A stretch of DNA of 64,000 nucleotides, from contig CM054116.1 in NCBI GenBank assembly GCA_028673005.1, forward strand, positions 79,992,572 through 80,056,571. Direction: 5' to 3'. This DNA comes from Tanypteryx hageni (lineage: Eukaryota; Arthropoda; Insecta; Odonata; Petaluridae). The translations under genes were made by a program, and so were the position numbers. Below the pieces are notes generated by a model, which was not told the origin of the DNA, searched no databases, and was given only the letters and a program-made list of their open reading frames with translations. How positions within the stretch are numbered: the stretch's first letter is position 1; each line of letters opens with the position of its first letter. Positions 1 to 11,751 of this stretch are shown in pieces.

Positions 1-2340
1 TATATTTCATTTAAACATTATTTATTATGCATGGAAACCGCGAACAGGTTTACAATTAAATATATAAATTAAATGACAAGTTGTACATTTGAGTCACATA
101 ATTTAGTTTTTTATCTTTAGTTTTGATTAATATATTAATGTTCATTTTACAGCGAGAAAATTATTTATTTGAAAATTATTGTTCGATAATATTTGCAAGA
201 AATATTAAATTAAATCAAGTTAACAAATTATTGCATTAGGTCTAGAATAGCTGTTTTATTAGATTTCAGCGTTCTGTCGTGGACCAGCGTTTGTGCGAAA
301 CGAGACTCATTGCATTTTAGGAGAAACTAGGCCTTTGGTAAACTCGCCATTAATACCTCGATCCATTCAAGCCCACATACATTATTATGCCCCCGGGATG
401 CATCAATGGAACCGTAACTCGAACGCGTAGATATTAATCAATATCATTACACAAAATAGCTTTATCGCTACGGCTTTAGCGTTTACATACTCGCATGTGC
501 ACTAATTTAAATCGACTCTCCACTCGCAAATCATCACGCCTTAAAGGAAAACGTCCACGGATTTCTTACCCGGACAAATAATTTCGTGCTCCACTCCTTA
601 TAGATCTTTTCCTATCCGAAAACTCCGAAAGAGGAAGTGATACCGAACTTTTGAGGCTTAGACCGCCAGCGTCTTTCTCCCTTGGCCATCGGACGAAAGA
701 CTGGACATTGGCCGGCTCCCGTAAGCTCTCTCGCCCTCCTTCCCTCACTTTCTTCCCTTTCTCGGGACGCACCCAGAGTTGATCTTACGTGACTTCGACA
801 TTGGAAGAGGGAGGGGAGATCTGAAATGTGGATTCATGGGAGAAGAATGGGAGAGACAGATTAAGGAGAGGGCGGTGATGGGGTTAAAGGGAGGGAAGGA
901 GAAACGAGGGGGAGGGAGAGGGGCAGGGACGGGTGAGGTTAAGGGGAATGGGAGGGCTTGGAAGGCTGCCAAAATGCGCGGATGGGTCCTCTTTTGCTCC
1001 CTTGCTTCCCTCACTTCGCTGACACCGTCAGCCGAGATTTCCCCCGTGTTTCTTCGACTGCCACGCTGATGCACGATCGTGATTCCGCAAGGCCACGAAT
1101 GGGACGTGAAAGGGATGGGAGCTGCTTTGATTCGCGGAGCGATTCTTTAGTCTCGCTCGAGTTGAGTCGGCTGATGACTTAAGGGAAGTGTATTTTCCGC
1201 GACGATGATCACGGAGAATACGGGATGAAAAAGAGTTCGGGATCTTGTATGTTTTATTTGAATATCTCTCTAAAGAGCCACGAAAAGAGACCGAGTTTTT
1301 TTCCTTTTGAGTTTTTAAGGTGATAATTTTATTGTAGATGTTTCTTTTTATACTGTACTTAAGTGATTAAGCGGTAAAAGTGTCTTTTTTTGAGAAAATT
1401 GAAAATTAAAAGCCGTAATTTCAGGAACGTGTGTGTGGTATTTTTCTGATAATTTGCATGGAGGGTAATTAAATATGTGAAACTCAGATTATACTTTTGA
1501 AAACAGACAAAATAGGAAATGGAATATTTTACTCGTAAATAATCATATTTGCGTATGGATTCGTAGCGACTAACATGTGGCCGTAGAGTGTCTTGCGTCT
1601 TTTTTATAATCGTTTGATGTTTCATCTTCATCGTGATGGATTCTGGTTTTAATGTATGTAGATAGAGTAAGAATCGAAAAGTACAATTAATATTAAATAG
1701 GAAATCAATTTCTTAATTTGGCATATTTCCCAGACGGGTTATAAATGTTATCATTTTTTCGTCCCCTTTTTGTTAGATTTTAGTTTTTATCCTATGTAAT
1801 ATTTGTCAAATATTTAGAGGCTTAGAATAAAAATACTTCAGTTTAAATAATGTAGGAAATTATTCTAAAACAGTTCATGGAGGAGCTCGAAAAAAAGACC
1901 ATAAAATATTCCTAACCCTTTCCACCACCTTCCTCGAGCGCCTGGGAGTCCCATGGCGTAAGGTTTTTTTTCCTCAATCTTAAAATTTTCACTCACCGAA
2001 TTCCTCCTCCACACTCCATCTACCACCTCCTTACTTTCTCATACTTATCTCCCTCATTTCCTGTTTTCTTGCGCCCATTTTCCTCTCTCCATCGCTTCCC
2101 TGCTTTAAGATATCATTCCACTCCCCATCCCACCCTCCTCCTCTTTCTCTCCTCGTTCACTCCCTTTTCTTTCCATCCCCCTAGAACGAACCCTTTTATT
2201 GGAGGGAAAAGGGAAGGATACGAGAAGACGAGAGGTAAGCAGGCGAAAAAGCTCCCCCTCATTCCTTTTGCGTAGACGCTCGCAAACATACAAACAGCCG
2301 AAGGCGTTATCTCGCACCACTGGACAGCAGCACAAGCGTC
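1..2340. other. Gene-free stretch, AT-rich with a GC-richer block
   Basis: No gene recognised. The first 560 bases are AT-rich single-copy-looking DNA. About 570-1190 is richer in G and C and purine-rich on the plus strand, which opens several overlapping short ORFs on both strands with low-complexity Arg/Gly/Pro translations; none resembles a known domain. About 1200-1900 is again AT-rich, and 1910-2200 is pyrimidine-rich. Confidence 0.6.
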
Positions 2341-2379
2341 TCAACTCGCGTGGGTAGAAAGAGTTTTTACGGTAGTAGG

Positions 2380-2710
2380 AGGAGGAGGTGGCTGAGTAGG
2401 AGTGGAACGAAAGAGGAGGAGAAGTAGGAGGAGAGGTAGCAAGAGGATTAGGAGGAGGAGGAGGAGGAAGAGGTTGAGTAGGAGGAGGAGTAGGAGAAGG
2501 AGTAGGAGGAGGAGAAGTAGGAGGAGGAGTAGGAGGAGGGGGAGTAGGAGGTGGAGTAGGAGAGGGAGGATTAGGAAGAGGAGTAGGAGGAGGAATAGGA
2601 GGAGGAGTAGGAGAAGTAGGAGGAGGAAGAGTAGGACAAGGAGGAGTAGGAGGACTAGTAGTAGGACGAGTAGTAGGACGAGTAGTAGGAGGAGTAGGAA
2701 GGAGATGAGG
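2380..2710. repeat. AGG/GTAGGA purine minisatellite
   Basis: An almost pure plus-strand purine run built from AGG triplets with regularly placed GTA steps (GGAGGAGTA-type units), lasting about 330 bp. An Arg/Ser-rich frame is open across it only because AGG and AGT/AGA triplets contain no stops. I read it as a simple-sequence array, not an SR-type protein gene, because the array accounts for the whole ORF. Confidence 0.85.
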
Positions 2711-3423
2711 GAAGAGGAGCAGGAATGGAGGACGGGAAAGGGTGTGGAATGGGATCGGAAAAGCGAAGAAGTAGGAAGAGGTTGTGGGAGGTACCGAAAG
2801 AGATAGGGGTGGATATGGTATGGCTTATGGGGTTCGCAGGACGCAGGAATGTAGACTGGTGAGGAGGTGGAGATGGCGGGCGTGGTGGAAGGGTAAGCGT
2901 CGGAGTTGATTCAGCGAAATTTTTTGCGAAGTTCGAAATGAGGATTTCCTCTCCAGGGTGAGGGAAAGTGATATCATGGGATCAGTTGTTGAATGCGCTA
3001 GAAAAGTTCGGCTCAAAACTTTCCCAAGAAATTACCTTTCGAAATAGCTGCGCTATTTTGTGTGGCAAGATGCAGTATATTTTAAGACTAGCTGGAATTC
3101 GAAACACAAATTCGAATAAATCTACGTGCATTCCGAGTAGACTACGCCTTTAAAACATATCGCCGACTTCTGTACTCTCCATTATTCTGTATTTGAAGTG
3201 CAACTCGGGTGTTATATTGATGGCCTAGGGTACAACAGATATATGATAAATTTTCTTCATTAGACTGTAGACGAAAAAACTCGAGATGAATCAGGAAGAG
3301 AATTTAACGACAAACTTAAACACATAGAGATGCAGATACAGTAAAGATGATTCGTTGAATTATTATTAAATAAAAATTTCATTTAACTTGGCCATTTCTA
3401 TCTAGCTCGGAAGAGGAACTAGC

Positions 3424-3485
3424 TAAGGATAAAGTTTGTAAGCGTTCGATTGGTTAAGGATAAAGTTTGTAAGCGTTCGATTGGT
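3424..3485. repeat. 31-bp perfect tandem duplication
   Basis: The 31-bp unit beginning TAAGGATAAAG and ending CGATTGGT occurs twice back to back (3424-3454 and 3455-3485) with no difference between copies. Identity implies a recent duplication. No gene is nearby; 2711-3990 otherwise holds nothing recognisable. Confidence 0.95.
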
Positions 3486-4127
3486 ACAAAATGCAGTCCA
3501 AAGACTGCAATTAAAAGAATTTTCCTACAATATAAATAATGGGCATCAAAAATCAAAATAGGCAGGAAATTAGTTTGCTAAGGGAAACTGCGCGAAATCT
3601 GTGCTACACACTATTTGTTATAAGTAACGGTTTACGTAGATAATCAAAATATGGCATCGCCTTTGTTTTTTGCCATTGTCGGTGAAGTGGATGATTTAAC
3701 AGATAAATGGAAACACTGGGGAAACTTGAACTGGGTCCGAAAAAAATTTGCCCCTTTTCATTTTTTTATGAAAGGCCTGCGATATTAGGTTAGGCTTTTT
3801 ATTTGATAAAGCGCGCAACGAGATATAGTACAGATAATTTTTAACTAAACACGAATTCCTCTTCATAATTTAAACGATTTTGGCAAAACGAACGTCATAG
3901 GTTAAAATGTTAAACAATCACATTTTGGTTTCTCCTGTATTATTTGGAGCTAAAACTTTATTTAAAAAATATTTGGAATCACTGTCAATGACATTTAACC
4001 CATTAACGCCCAGAATTTATTATTTTAATATTTCGATGAAACTCGCCAAATGTAATGATGAGGACTTCAAATGCATATATTGAAGAAATTATGGACCAAC
4101 TAAAGGTACAAAGTATTTTTTTAACTG

Positions 4128-4165
4128 GCAGGTTTCCCTGCCACTGCAGTGGCAGGAAAACCTGC
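4128..4165. repeat. 38-bp near-perfect palindrome inside the piggyBac element
   Basis: GCAGGTTTCCCTGCCACTG is followed directly by its inverted copy, 18 of 19 positions pairing, centred on CTGCAG. The same half-site recurs near 5395-5417 and 5736-5756, so it is a repeated subterminal motif of this element and a plausible transposase-binding or hairpin site (inference). Confidence 0.85.
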
Positions 4166-4339
4166 ACTGGGATATAAGGATATCATAAAATCATATATAC
4201 GTGGTTCTTCAATTCATTTTACTCCTCTTATGTAATTTCAAGTTTAAGTTGTTTTAAAAGCAGTATGAAGTGATAGCAATCAAACAGTTTTTCGTTAATT
4301 AAATATATAACAGGGTGACTGACACTCTGGGTGTAGAGG

Positions 4340-5335
4340 AACATAACATTTTTTCACACATAAATGTTGTACGTCGACCACATTGTTTGCAGCGTGAATT
4401 AGGCTGATCCCTTCGGATGATACAGTTTTCCAGCTTATCGAAACGTATTGCATTTTGTGCAGCACCACTTATTTGGAGTTTCAGGCCGGAGATTTTTCTG
4501 TCTGCTTCGTACTGTCCTAGTAGCTGTAAACAGCATTGCTGCTAAAATTCTAACAATGGAATATCGTTTCCAAGAATACTGTAGAGACGCCAAGCATTCA
4601 CAACTGCAGCGTTTGATCTCCAAGCAAATCAAGCCCAACACCGTTTATTGGAACGAATCCTAACTCTGTATGTCACTACAAATTGATCGTGGGAATCCAC
4701 ACCACTCATATTTATTATAAACAACATTTGGCCGAGGTTGGGAAATTTTAATTTTCCTCTTTTCCTTCGCTCTCCATCGTTTGGCTTTTGAGATAGGATT
4801 CACTTTTACATTGTTGCCCGCCACTGTAACAACACACTTGTCATTCCAACGAACAAGTACTATGTTGTCTGCAATTATTTTATTTTATCTTTCTTTTTTT
4901 GCACAGCTGTTTTTTGTGTCAGAGGTGCTTTGCATATTCTATTATCGCGTATGGTTCCTGTTGCTCCAATACCTCTCTTGGATAACTCGGAAAGCAGTCA
5001 CTACCTTGCTGAATGTCTGCTTTGTCAATAAGCCCAACCACAATGTCAAAACCCTGGCCTTTCCCTGATACAGGACGATTGGTGCTGCTTCCACAGTACA
5101 GCTTGGCATTCAATAAAAAGCAGTTTGATGTGCAAATAGACAATAATTTAAACCCAAACTTTATGGGTTTGCCAAGGATAAACTGTTTTGCCCCATGCCT
5201 TCGAAAGTAGGGTAAAATTGTTTCATCTATACTAATTTATTTAGTTTTATCAATAACTTTGAGTTGTTGATTCAAAATTTCTAAAAATGGTCTTACTTTA
5301 TAATAGCGATTGTCATTGATGGCCACGTTGTCCGC
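4340..5335 (-). pseudogene. piggyBac transposase relic (DDE_Tnp_1_7 family)
   Basis: Broken minus-strand transposase, recognised piecewise from N to C: a YYKVRPFLEIL segment near 5265-5320; SIDE with the first catalytic Asp at about 5219-5233; KQFILGKPIKFGFKL at about 5150-5197, the usual K-Q-x-x-x-x-KPIK-x-G-K core; YCGSSTNRPVSGKGQGFD near 5045-5105; GATGTIRDNR at about 4918-4968; and a Cys-rich tail CKQCGRRTTFMCEK near 4345-4405, matching the C-terminal zinc-binding domain of the family. The pieces lie in different frames: an in-frame stop precedes SIDE, and shifts occur before GATGTIR and before the tail. The usual D-N-[YF]-F-T-S block is degraded to something like DCFPS. The family cuts and pastes DNA at TTAA; this copy cannot encode an active enzyme. 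Confidence 0.88.
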
Positions 5336-5773
5336 GAAGCGAAGTCATTATAACATTGAATCAGAGAATTCAATAAAAAGACCCCCCTATATCCCAATGG
5401 TAGGTTTTCCTGCCATAGAAGTTCCGACTACTATTACTTTCATAAAATGAATTCCTATAAGCAAAATCTGATTTAAAAAGCTTATTTCAACATTTGGCAA
5501 TGTACGAGTATATAGCTGACTTAAATCAAATATTTTCATCTAGAAATGGGATAACGCACCCGTCATCTTGCTGCACTAGCTAGGAAGGACATGTTCTTTG
5601 ACTCATACCTCAGTATATATCAGCAACCTGGTGACCAAATCGAGAACTACGACTGATAAAGCTGTGAGTAATGGATAAATGCTCGATAATGGCCAGAACT
5701 TAAAGTACCCTACTACCTAGCGAGGGTAATAGTAAGTGGCAGGATTTCCTTCCACTGGGATATAATGAGTTAA

Positions 5774-6945
5774 ATCCACTGCAACTCAAAACGGGTAACC
5801 GCGATATTTGGCTTATTTCTTTACTATTCGAAAAACGGATTAACAGTGAGTTCTGAAGTGGGTTAGACCTTTCTCTGATGACATTTATTCAGGCCTCCTT
5901 TTTAATGCAAAAATTCTCTGGCCAGTTTTTAAGCTTATGCATGTATCGTTAGTTCATAAGCAACACCCAAATGCTAAATGAATATGTCCTTGCAAATTTT
6001 TGCATGCTACATGAAATCCCGCTGTTTAGTTTTATAATAAAGATTTCTGCGTAGAAATCGCCTTCATTCAAATTTCCACGATATTTGGCTCATTTCTTTA
6101 TTAAATATAATTGTATATTACTTAGCAGATATTGTAAAACCTAAAGTATTTAATTAACACAGATGATCGGAGTTTTACTGCTCTCAAATTCACTACATTT
6201 AATATTGAATTTTGACGGAAGTTCAAGGTATATTATTTATGCATTTTTTATCCTTCTTGAATTGATAAAATAGTAGGATCATAAATTGGTTAGGATTAAA
6301 ATTAACGCCTTTCTCAATTTTGGGTGATTTAAAAAACTTTTTCTTATCTTTGAAAACATACAGAGATTTCTGAAATTCCACGAATACTCTCCTTGAATGA
6401 CATCTGCGTAAAACTTTTCCCCTGTTTATCAACATCCGCGGCATTCGAGCGGAAGGAATCCTTCTTGCCATCGCCTCTTTTTTCTCTTATTTAAAGTTTG
6501 TTCTCGTGAAGTCGATATTTTTTCGTACTTCCTTTAGCCTTCGGCGATCTTCCCCCCACTCTTTTGTATGGAATTTCCCTTTCACCCCTCTCAGTGATCA
6601 TGCGGCGTGGAATGTTCTTTTTTCTCCTAGATTTATCTCTTTTTTCTCTCTCCATTCGCTCCCTGTTGTCAACAACAAATTTTTCGCCACCCTATTTCGG
6701 AATTTCAGGATTTTTGAAATCACGCAAATAAGATTTCGAGAGCAAATGAAAACGAGGTGAAGGTGAATAACGTCACGATGGGCGCCATTAAGTTTGGGTG
6801 AGGGGAAAAAGGATGAAAAGTAATAGTGATGTTTTGTTACTATCGGAATCCCTCTATACCTCTCAATATTTTCCCTCACGAGTAAATCTCTCAGGACATC
6901 TCTTCTCCGATGCTTTTATCTTTATATTCATCTTTATATTTAACT
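5774..6945. other. Gene-free AT-rich stretch
   Basis: Nothing recognisable as a gene. A phrase of about 24 bp (CGATATTTGGCTTATTTCTTTA) at about 5812 recurs with one change at about 6080, suggesting an old duplicated or repeat-derived segment. Short ORFs here lack domain-like composition. Confidence 0.55.
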
Positions 6946-6947
6946 TA

Positions 6948-7258
6948 CGGTTCGCAGGTTACATGCGGCCTCCGAGAGCGTTTCATGCGGCCCGCAAAGC
7001 AATGTCGAAAAAGTGGTTGGTAGATATAACATAGACAATTCCACATTTTTCCTCCAAAATTATGGTTTCAAAATCTTTTATGACGAAGTGTTAGCGCTAG
7101 TAAAATATTGAGATTTAACTCTCACTAATATGTGCCCACAGAATCCCTGAGTAACTTCTAACGTAAACACTAATCCGACTCGCCTAAGCTCTCGTAATTT
7201 CCAAGGCATCCACAACTACAAATAAGACCCGCCATGCCGAAAAAGTTGCCGACTCCTG
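6948..7258. mobile_element. Possible hAT-type non-autonomous element remnant
   Basis: The right edge read inward, CAGGAGTCGGCAACTTTTTC, followed by GGCATGGCGGG, has the C-A-G-[GN]-x-x-TCGGCAA-x form and GC-rich subterminal stretch common in hAT MITEs. The left edge near 6948-6975 (GGTTCGCAGGTTACATGCGG) and the nearby GCGGCCCGC are similar in style but not a clean inverted match. I see no convincing 8-bp target duplication. The assignment rests on end style only. Confidence 0.4.
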
Positions 7259-7259
7259 C

Positions 7260-7840
7260 TTTGTACCATACATTTCCTCCCCTTATTTGCCTGCCTGTCG
7301 TCATTTATCTTTCTTCCTTCCTCAAAACACACACATACGTACCCATATCCTCATTCCCTTAAATATCTATATCCATCCTTTATCCTATTTCCCTTCCTCC
7401 TTTTATCTGTACCCTATCACTCACTCCCATTTTCCCCTTTCTCCGTTCCTATTTTTGACTTTCATTAATTTTATCCTTTCCACTCATTCTTGCGTATTTA
7501 TACATCTCCTTCTATCTTCGACCTCTATCTTCTTTAGGAAAAATGCTTTCTGAAAAATATACCTTTCTTTCGACCTCCTCCATTCTCATCCCCTCTCGCC
7601 ACACTTTACTCCCACTTTATTCGACCACTTTAAATCTTGACGGTCTCCTAAGTAAATGGGTATTATTGGGATCCTCCCTCGGCTGCTATATCCTCTCCAA
7701 TCTATTTTCGTTGCCCATTCGCTCTAAAAATGGACGCGTTATAAAAGAGGACCGGAGATGAAAATTTTCCCATTTTCCTGTAATTGCTTCAATTTCTTTT
7801 CTCCTTCACCATTTATTTTTTCTTCCCCGTGCTCTCTTTC
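7260..7840. other. Pyrimidine-rich gene-free stretch
   Basis: Plus-strand pyrimidine-rich DNA (TTCC, CTCC runs) at about 7265-7620, then ordinary AT-rich DNA. The open frames are low complexity (Ser, Phe, Leu, Pro) and I do not accept them as genes. Confidence 0.55.
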
Positions 7841-9130
7841 CCGCGGAATGGAAGGAGAGAGGGATGAAAAGGGAGAAAATGAAGAGAGAAAATTAAGAGG
7901 GAAGAAGTGAAGAGGGAGAAGGGAGAGAGGGAGGAGGATATGGAGGGAGAGAGGGAGGAGGATATGGAGGGAGATAGGGAGGAGGATATGGAGGGAGAGA
8001 GGGAGGAGGATATGGAGGGAGAAAGGGAGGAGGATATGGAGGGAGAAAGGGAGGAGGATATGGAGGGAGGAGGATATGGAGGGAGAGAGGGAGGAGTATA
8101 TGGAGGGAGAGAGGGAGGGGAGTGGATGCAGGGATTAAGAGAGTGCTGGTAGGGAGAGAGAGGTGATGGAAAGGAATAGTGAGGATGGGAGAGAGAAAGA
8201 AAGAAGAGGGAGGGAGAGGGAGGGAGAGGGAAGTAGCTATAGGAATAGGGAGACAGTGTTGGGAGGGAGAGAGAAGTGGAATGAGAGGAGGGGGAGAGAG
8301 GTGAATGGAGGGAAAGGGAGAGATAGATAAAGATGGGGATGGAGAGATGGATATAGATAGTTGGAGGGGATACATAGCTGTTTGTCTTTATTTAGGTGAA
8401 GCTGAGACTGTTAACGAGGAGAAGTTGTAAGAAATAGCGGAAGAGTAGGGAGTGAGAGGAAGACAAGGAGATTCTGGTAATAGAAGGGGTGAAGAGGAAA
8501 GTTAGAGGCAGATGAGATGAGATCCGTCGGAAGGTTGCGGGGAAGGGGAGAAGGGAGTAGCGGCGAGGAGGGATTTAGAAGTAAAGAGAGAGTAAAGTAG
8601 GCGGTCCATTCACAGCATCCGAGGGAATTCCAGAGTGAAAGGAAACTGCGGGAATCGGAGTGGGGAGTAGGATCTGAGGAAGGGATTTGAGGTAGCGGCA
8701 AAGGGAGTCAGTGGGAGGAAAGTGGTGGCGGGTCGTATAGGGGCGTAGAAGGAGGAAGAGTAGACGGAGGGGGTGGCGAAAAAGAAGACTGCTGGCGGTT
8801 TCCATAAAACGGAAAGAGACGACAAGTGCGGTGTGTGTCTGTTCGTGTAAGTTTGCGTGTGTGTAAAAAGGTCGAGTTCTCCTTCCATTTGGCGCAATTG
8901 CCAATTGTTTGAGCAGGAACTGCGAGATTCGAGGGAGGAAGGAAGGATAAGAATGTATGTTGGAAGGAGGTTGAGAGGAAAGGGAATTCTCTTATCTGTT
9001 CTCCGTCCCCTCCTCGACCCACCCACTCGTCGCCTCCTCTCCAATCCGCTTTCTCGATCTTGTGTGCGGAGCTGAGTCATCTGATAGACGAAGGGGGTGG
9101 GATAAAAGGGAGATAGAGAGAGGATGAAAA
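7840..9130. repeat. 1.3-kb purine-rich block with a 24-bp minisatellite
   Basis: Plus strand is overwhelmingly A and G. From about 7924 to 8125 it consists of 24-bp units of the form GAGGGAGGAGGATATGGAGG plus GAGA, several nearly identical and some truncated, giving a repeated eight-residue REEDMEGE translation. Beyond 8130 the purine bias continues in less regular form to about 9130 with a short TG-rich run near 8830-8865. All the overlapping ORFs on both strands here follow from the low stop density of purine or pyrimidine tracts. Confidence 0.85.
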
Positions 9131-10082
9131 GGGAAAAACGAGGGTTGAGTGAGGTGTGGAGAAGGGGAGGTATTTTGATTGAGGGTCGAAGGAACAAGAG
9201 TTATGTCGCTCCGTTTTTTCTTTTTTTACTTTTTTGTTTTTCCAGTGGAATTCTTTTTTGCCACAGAGAGAGGTAGGTAGAAAGATAAAGGGGGGGGGGA
9301 ATCGGGCACCCCACCCATCACAAAGGGGCTATATAACGCTCGAAAAAGTTTTTGATCGGTTGTTTTTGTTTATTGGTCTTAACAACAACTTCATATTCCC
9401 CTCCTTTCCTGGACGAACGGGGCTCGTGATATGGAGATGGCATGCCGTGATGGATGGATTCGAAATGTCTGGAAACTTCTCTCGGGTTACGATCGTGCGA
9501 TTTTTATCCCACGGATCTAGGGGTCGTCGGCTCTGCTTAATTGTCCGCAAATTTTTTAGTTCGTGAGACCGACCGATTCCAGAGCTTCATACTTGCATTC
9601 AAAACGCCATTATCTGATCGTCTCTGCGTGAAAATGTCTTTGTTCTTTTATTTAGACGGCGAAATTGAAATTGCGTTTCTGCTTCGGAACAAATTCGATT
9701 GCTGCTGTGGTATTAGACGTGTTTCATAGTCAATACCACTGTTCCTATTGGGTGCGGAATGACGACGAATCAACGGTAACGTTCTTGTAAAGGCCACGAT
9801 TGACAAAACAGCGTCACGCGAATTTAATATCTTATTAAAACAATCATTTGGTCTTTTAAGCTACAGGCTTTCTTCCGTCACACGTAGGGTCAAGTCCTGT
9901 ATTAGGGCAACCAAAATTTTAAAATTGATATTCATACAAAACAGATAGGAGTACGGAGATGTATCCAGGTGTAAACTACAATGCATTACTTAAAAAACGA
10001 AGCAAAAAGAAAGAATTCAAAAGAAAGTTATTTTATATATTGTAATATTTATATTTTCAAAATTGTGCGAAAATGGCCATTT
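9131..10082. other. Gene-free stretch
   Basis: Single-copy-looking DNA with a G9 run near 9291-9299. ORFs up to 110 codons at 9234-9566 show no domain, no supportive start context and no splice structure that I can defend. Confidence 0.5.
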
Positions 10083-10344
10083 TAGATGATTGTCCTTTAA
10101 TACGGCCGCAATTGACAATAATCAATTTACAGGTCATTTTCGCAATCAATACACAAAAAATTGTCCACGCCTGCTGCCCCTACACATTCTTCATTTCACT
10201 AGCTCTTACAGCGTGCACTACACACCTACACACCGTTACAGTATGTGCACTTCGAGTTTACCTTTCTGTTCGAGCATTTTTAATGCTTTTCATCATTGCT
10301 AAAAAGCACTATTGTCTTCGTGATGTCCTCCGTCCGTACCTATA

Positions 10345-11165
10345 TATCAGGGGAACCGATTTCAACCAAATTTGGTACATATAATATTCACATAAATTAA
10401 TGACCAATGCGGCATATTTGGACCTGAACGACTCAGCAGGGGTGTCACAATTACAAAGTTAAACTTTTCGGTAATTATGAATTGGCAGAACCGATTTCAA
10501 TGAAATTTTTTAGGAAGGAGGCGTGTAACATAAAAAATCAAAATCAATATGTTTAGTATAGATATAAAAAAGCAGGGCTGCCACAATACGAGAAATAGAA
10601 ACATTCTTTTTACACATTTGTGTTGAAATGTCTTCATCAATTTGAACCAAATTATAATATTCCATATATATAAAATCATAATAGCATATTTAAACTTAAT
10701 CAGACAAACACAATTACAAATTAAATTATTTCGCGAATTATGGAGTTGGAAGGAACGGATTTCAATTACATTTTGTATATAAGATTAATACAACATAGCA
10801 TAATGAAATCAAGATGTTTAAAGCTGAGCTAAAGAGCAGGGCCACCACAATAAAAAGTAAAATAATATTTCTTTTACACGTAAGTCTAGAGAACTGACGG
10901 CATAGATTTTAACCAAATATGATGCATATAATCTTTATATAAATAAATAACCAAATTATTATATTCAAACCAGGTCGACTAAACAGGGCTACCACAATAT
11001 CAAAGTTAGAATTTTTCTGTAACTATTAATTTCGAAGGTATTGGCTGAATGGATTTCAAAGAAATTTCGTTTGTAGGGAGAGTATAGAATGACAAAACGA
11101 AATGAACATATTTAAAACGTATCTAAGAAGCAGCGTTGCCACAATATAAGAAAAAATAATTTTCT
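10345..11165. repeat. Degenerate ~145-bp tandem repeat array
   Basis: Two motifs recur at a regular spacing. The first, of type ACCGATTTCAACCAAATTT, appears near 10353, 10491, 10635, 10755, 10903 and 11050. The second, of type GCAGGGCTGCCACAAT, appears near 10428, 10571, 10832, 10982 and 11128. Spacings cluster at 138-150 bp with one shorter interval, giving five or six diverged copies. There is no coding potential. A CCGTCCGT phrase just upstream (about 10332) resembles, in the opposite sense, the CGGACGGA run beside the 149-bp repeat at 31.1-31.4 kb. Confidence 0.75.
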
Positions 11166-11751
11166 GATTTCAAAGCAAATATATTAGTATACGATTATAC
11201 TGCGGCAAATTTGACGAAAAGCACTTCTGTACCACGGGGAACCCGTGTACATCCCTACTTGTTTCTTGAACCTGCGTTCCTATTTCCTTTCTTCTGTCCG
11301 TGGCATATAGGAAGATCGTTCTTCTGGGATTTCTCTCGTTTCTTGTTTTTTCTTTTCCTCTTTGTGCTATGGAGACGTTAAGATGGCCGGCTTTTGGCAT
11401 CTGGCGGAATCTCTCTTCCTGGGCACGCGAGGAACCGGACACAATTGATGCAGGAGGGGAATATCGTCCTCGCTGTCCTCTGAGGAATCGTCGCTGAGTC
11501 CATCTTCTCGTAACGAATCAGACGAATAAGAGTACTGGTACAGTCGTCTTTTGCTTAAGCCTGCTCTGGGTGCGGCGCTGGTGATGCCTGACGATGTTTC
11601 AGGTGTAAGACTTGAGTTTTGAGCCGCGCCCTCTGTCGGCTGTAACGGTGTTTTATTTTCCGTACCTGCAAAACACTCTGAAGGGGAGTATGCTGATTCA
11701 GGAATTGTCCCAGGGTTGAATGGCACAAGACCACAAGCACGGAACCCATTT

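Larger units (their letters stand above)
3995..5773 (-). mobile_element. Decayed piggyBac-family DNA transposon
   Basis: A 1.78-kb element bounded by TTAA at 3995-3998 and 5770-5773, the target site of piggyBac elements. Read inward, the ends are similar: TTAACCCATTAACGCCCAG on the left and TTAACTCATTATATCCCAG on the right. Subterminal motifs of the type GGCAGGAAAACCTGC followed by TGGGATATA occur near 4150, 5386-5417 (inverted) and 5736-5766. Between them, on the minus strand, are fragments of a piggyBac transposase in the expected order. Seen: TTAA, imperfect inverted ends, transposase motifs. Inferred: the outermost TTAA pair marks the original boundaries. Frameshifts and stops make it inactive. 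Confidence 0.85.

Noticed and set aside
2402..2806. Arg/Ser-rich 134-codon ORF resembling an SR protein
   Set aside because: Entirely explained by an AGG-type minisatellite.
7907..8152. Repeated REEDMEGE protein
   Set aside because: Translation of a 24-bp purine minisatellite; the opposite strand is open over an even longer span.
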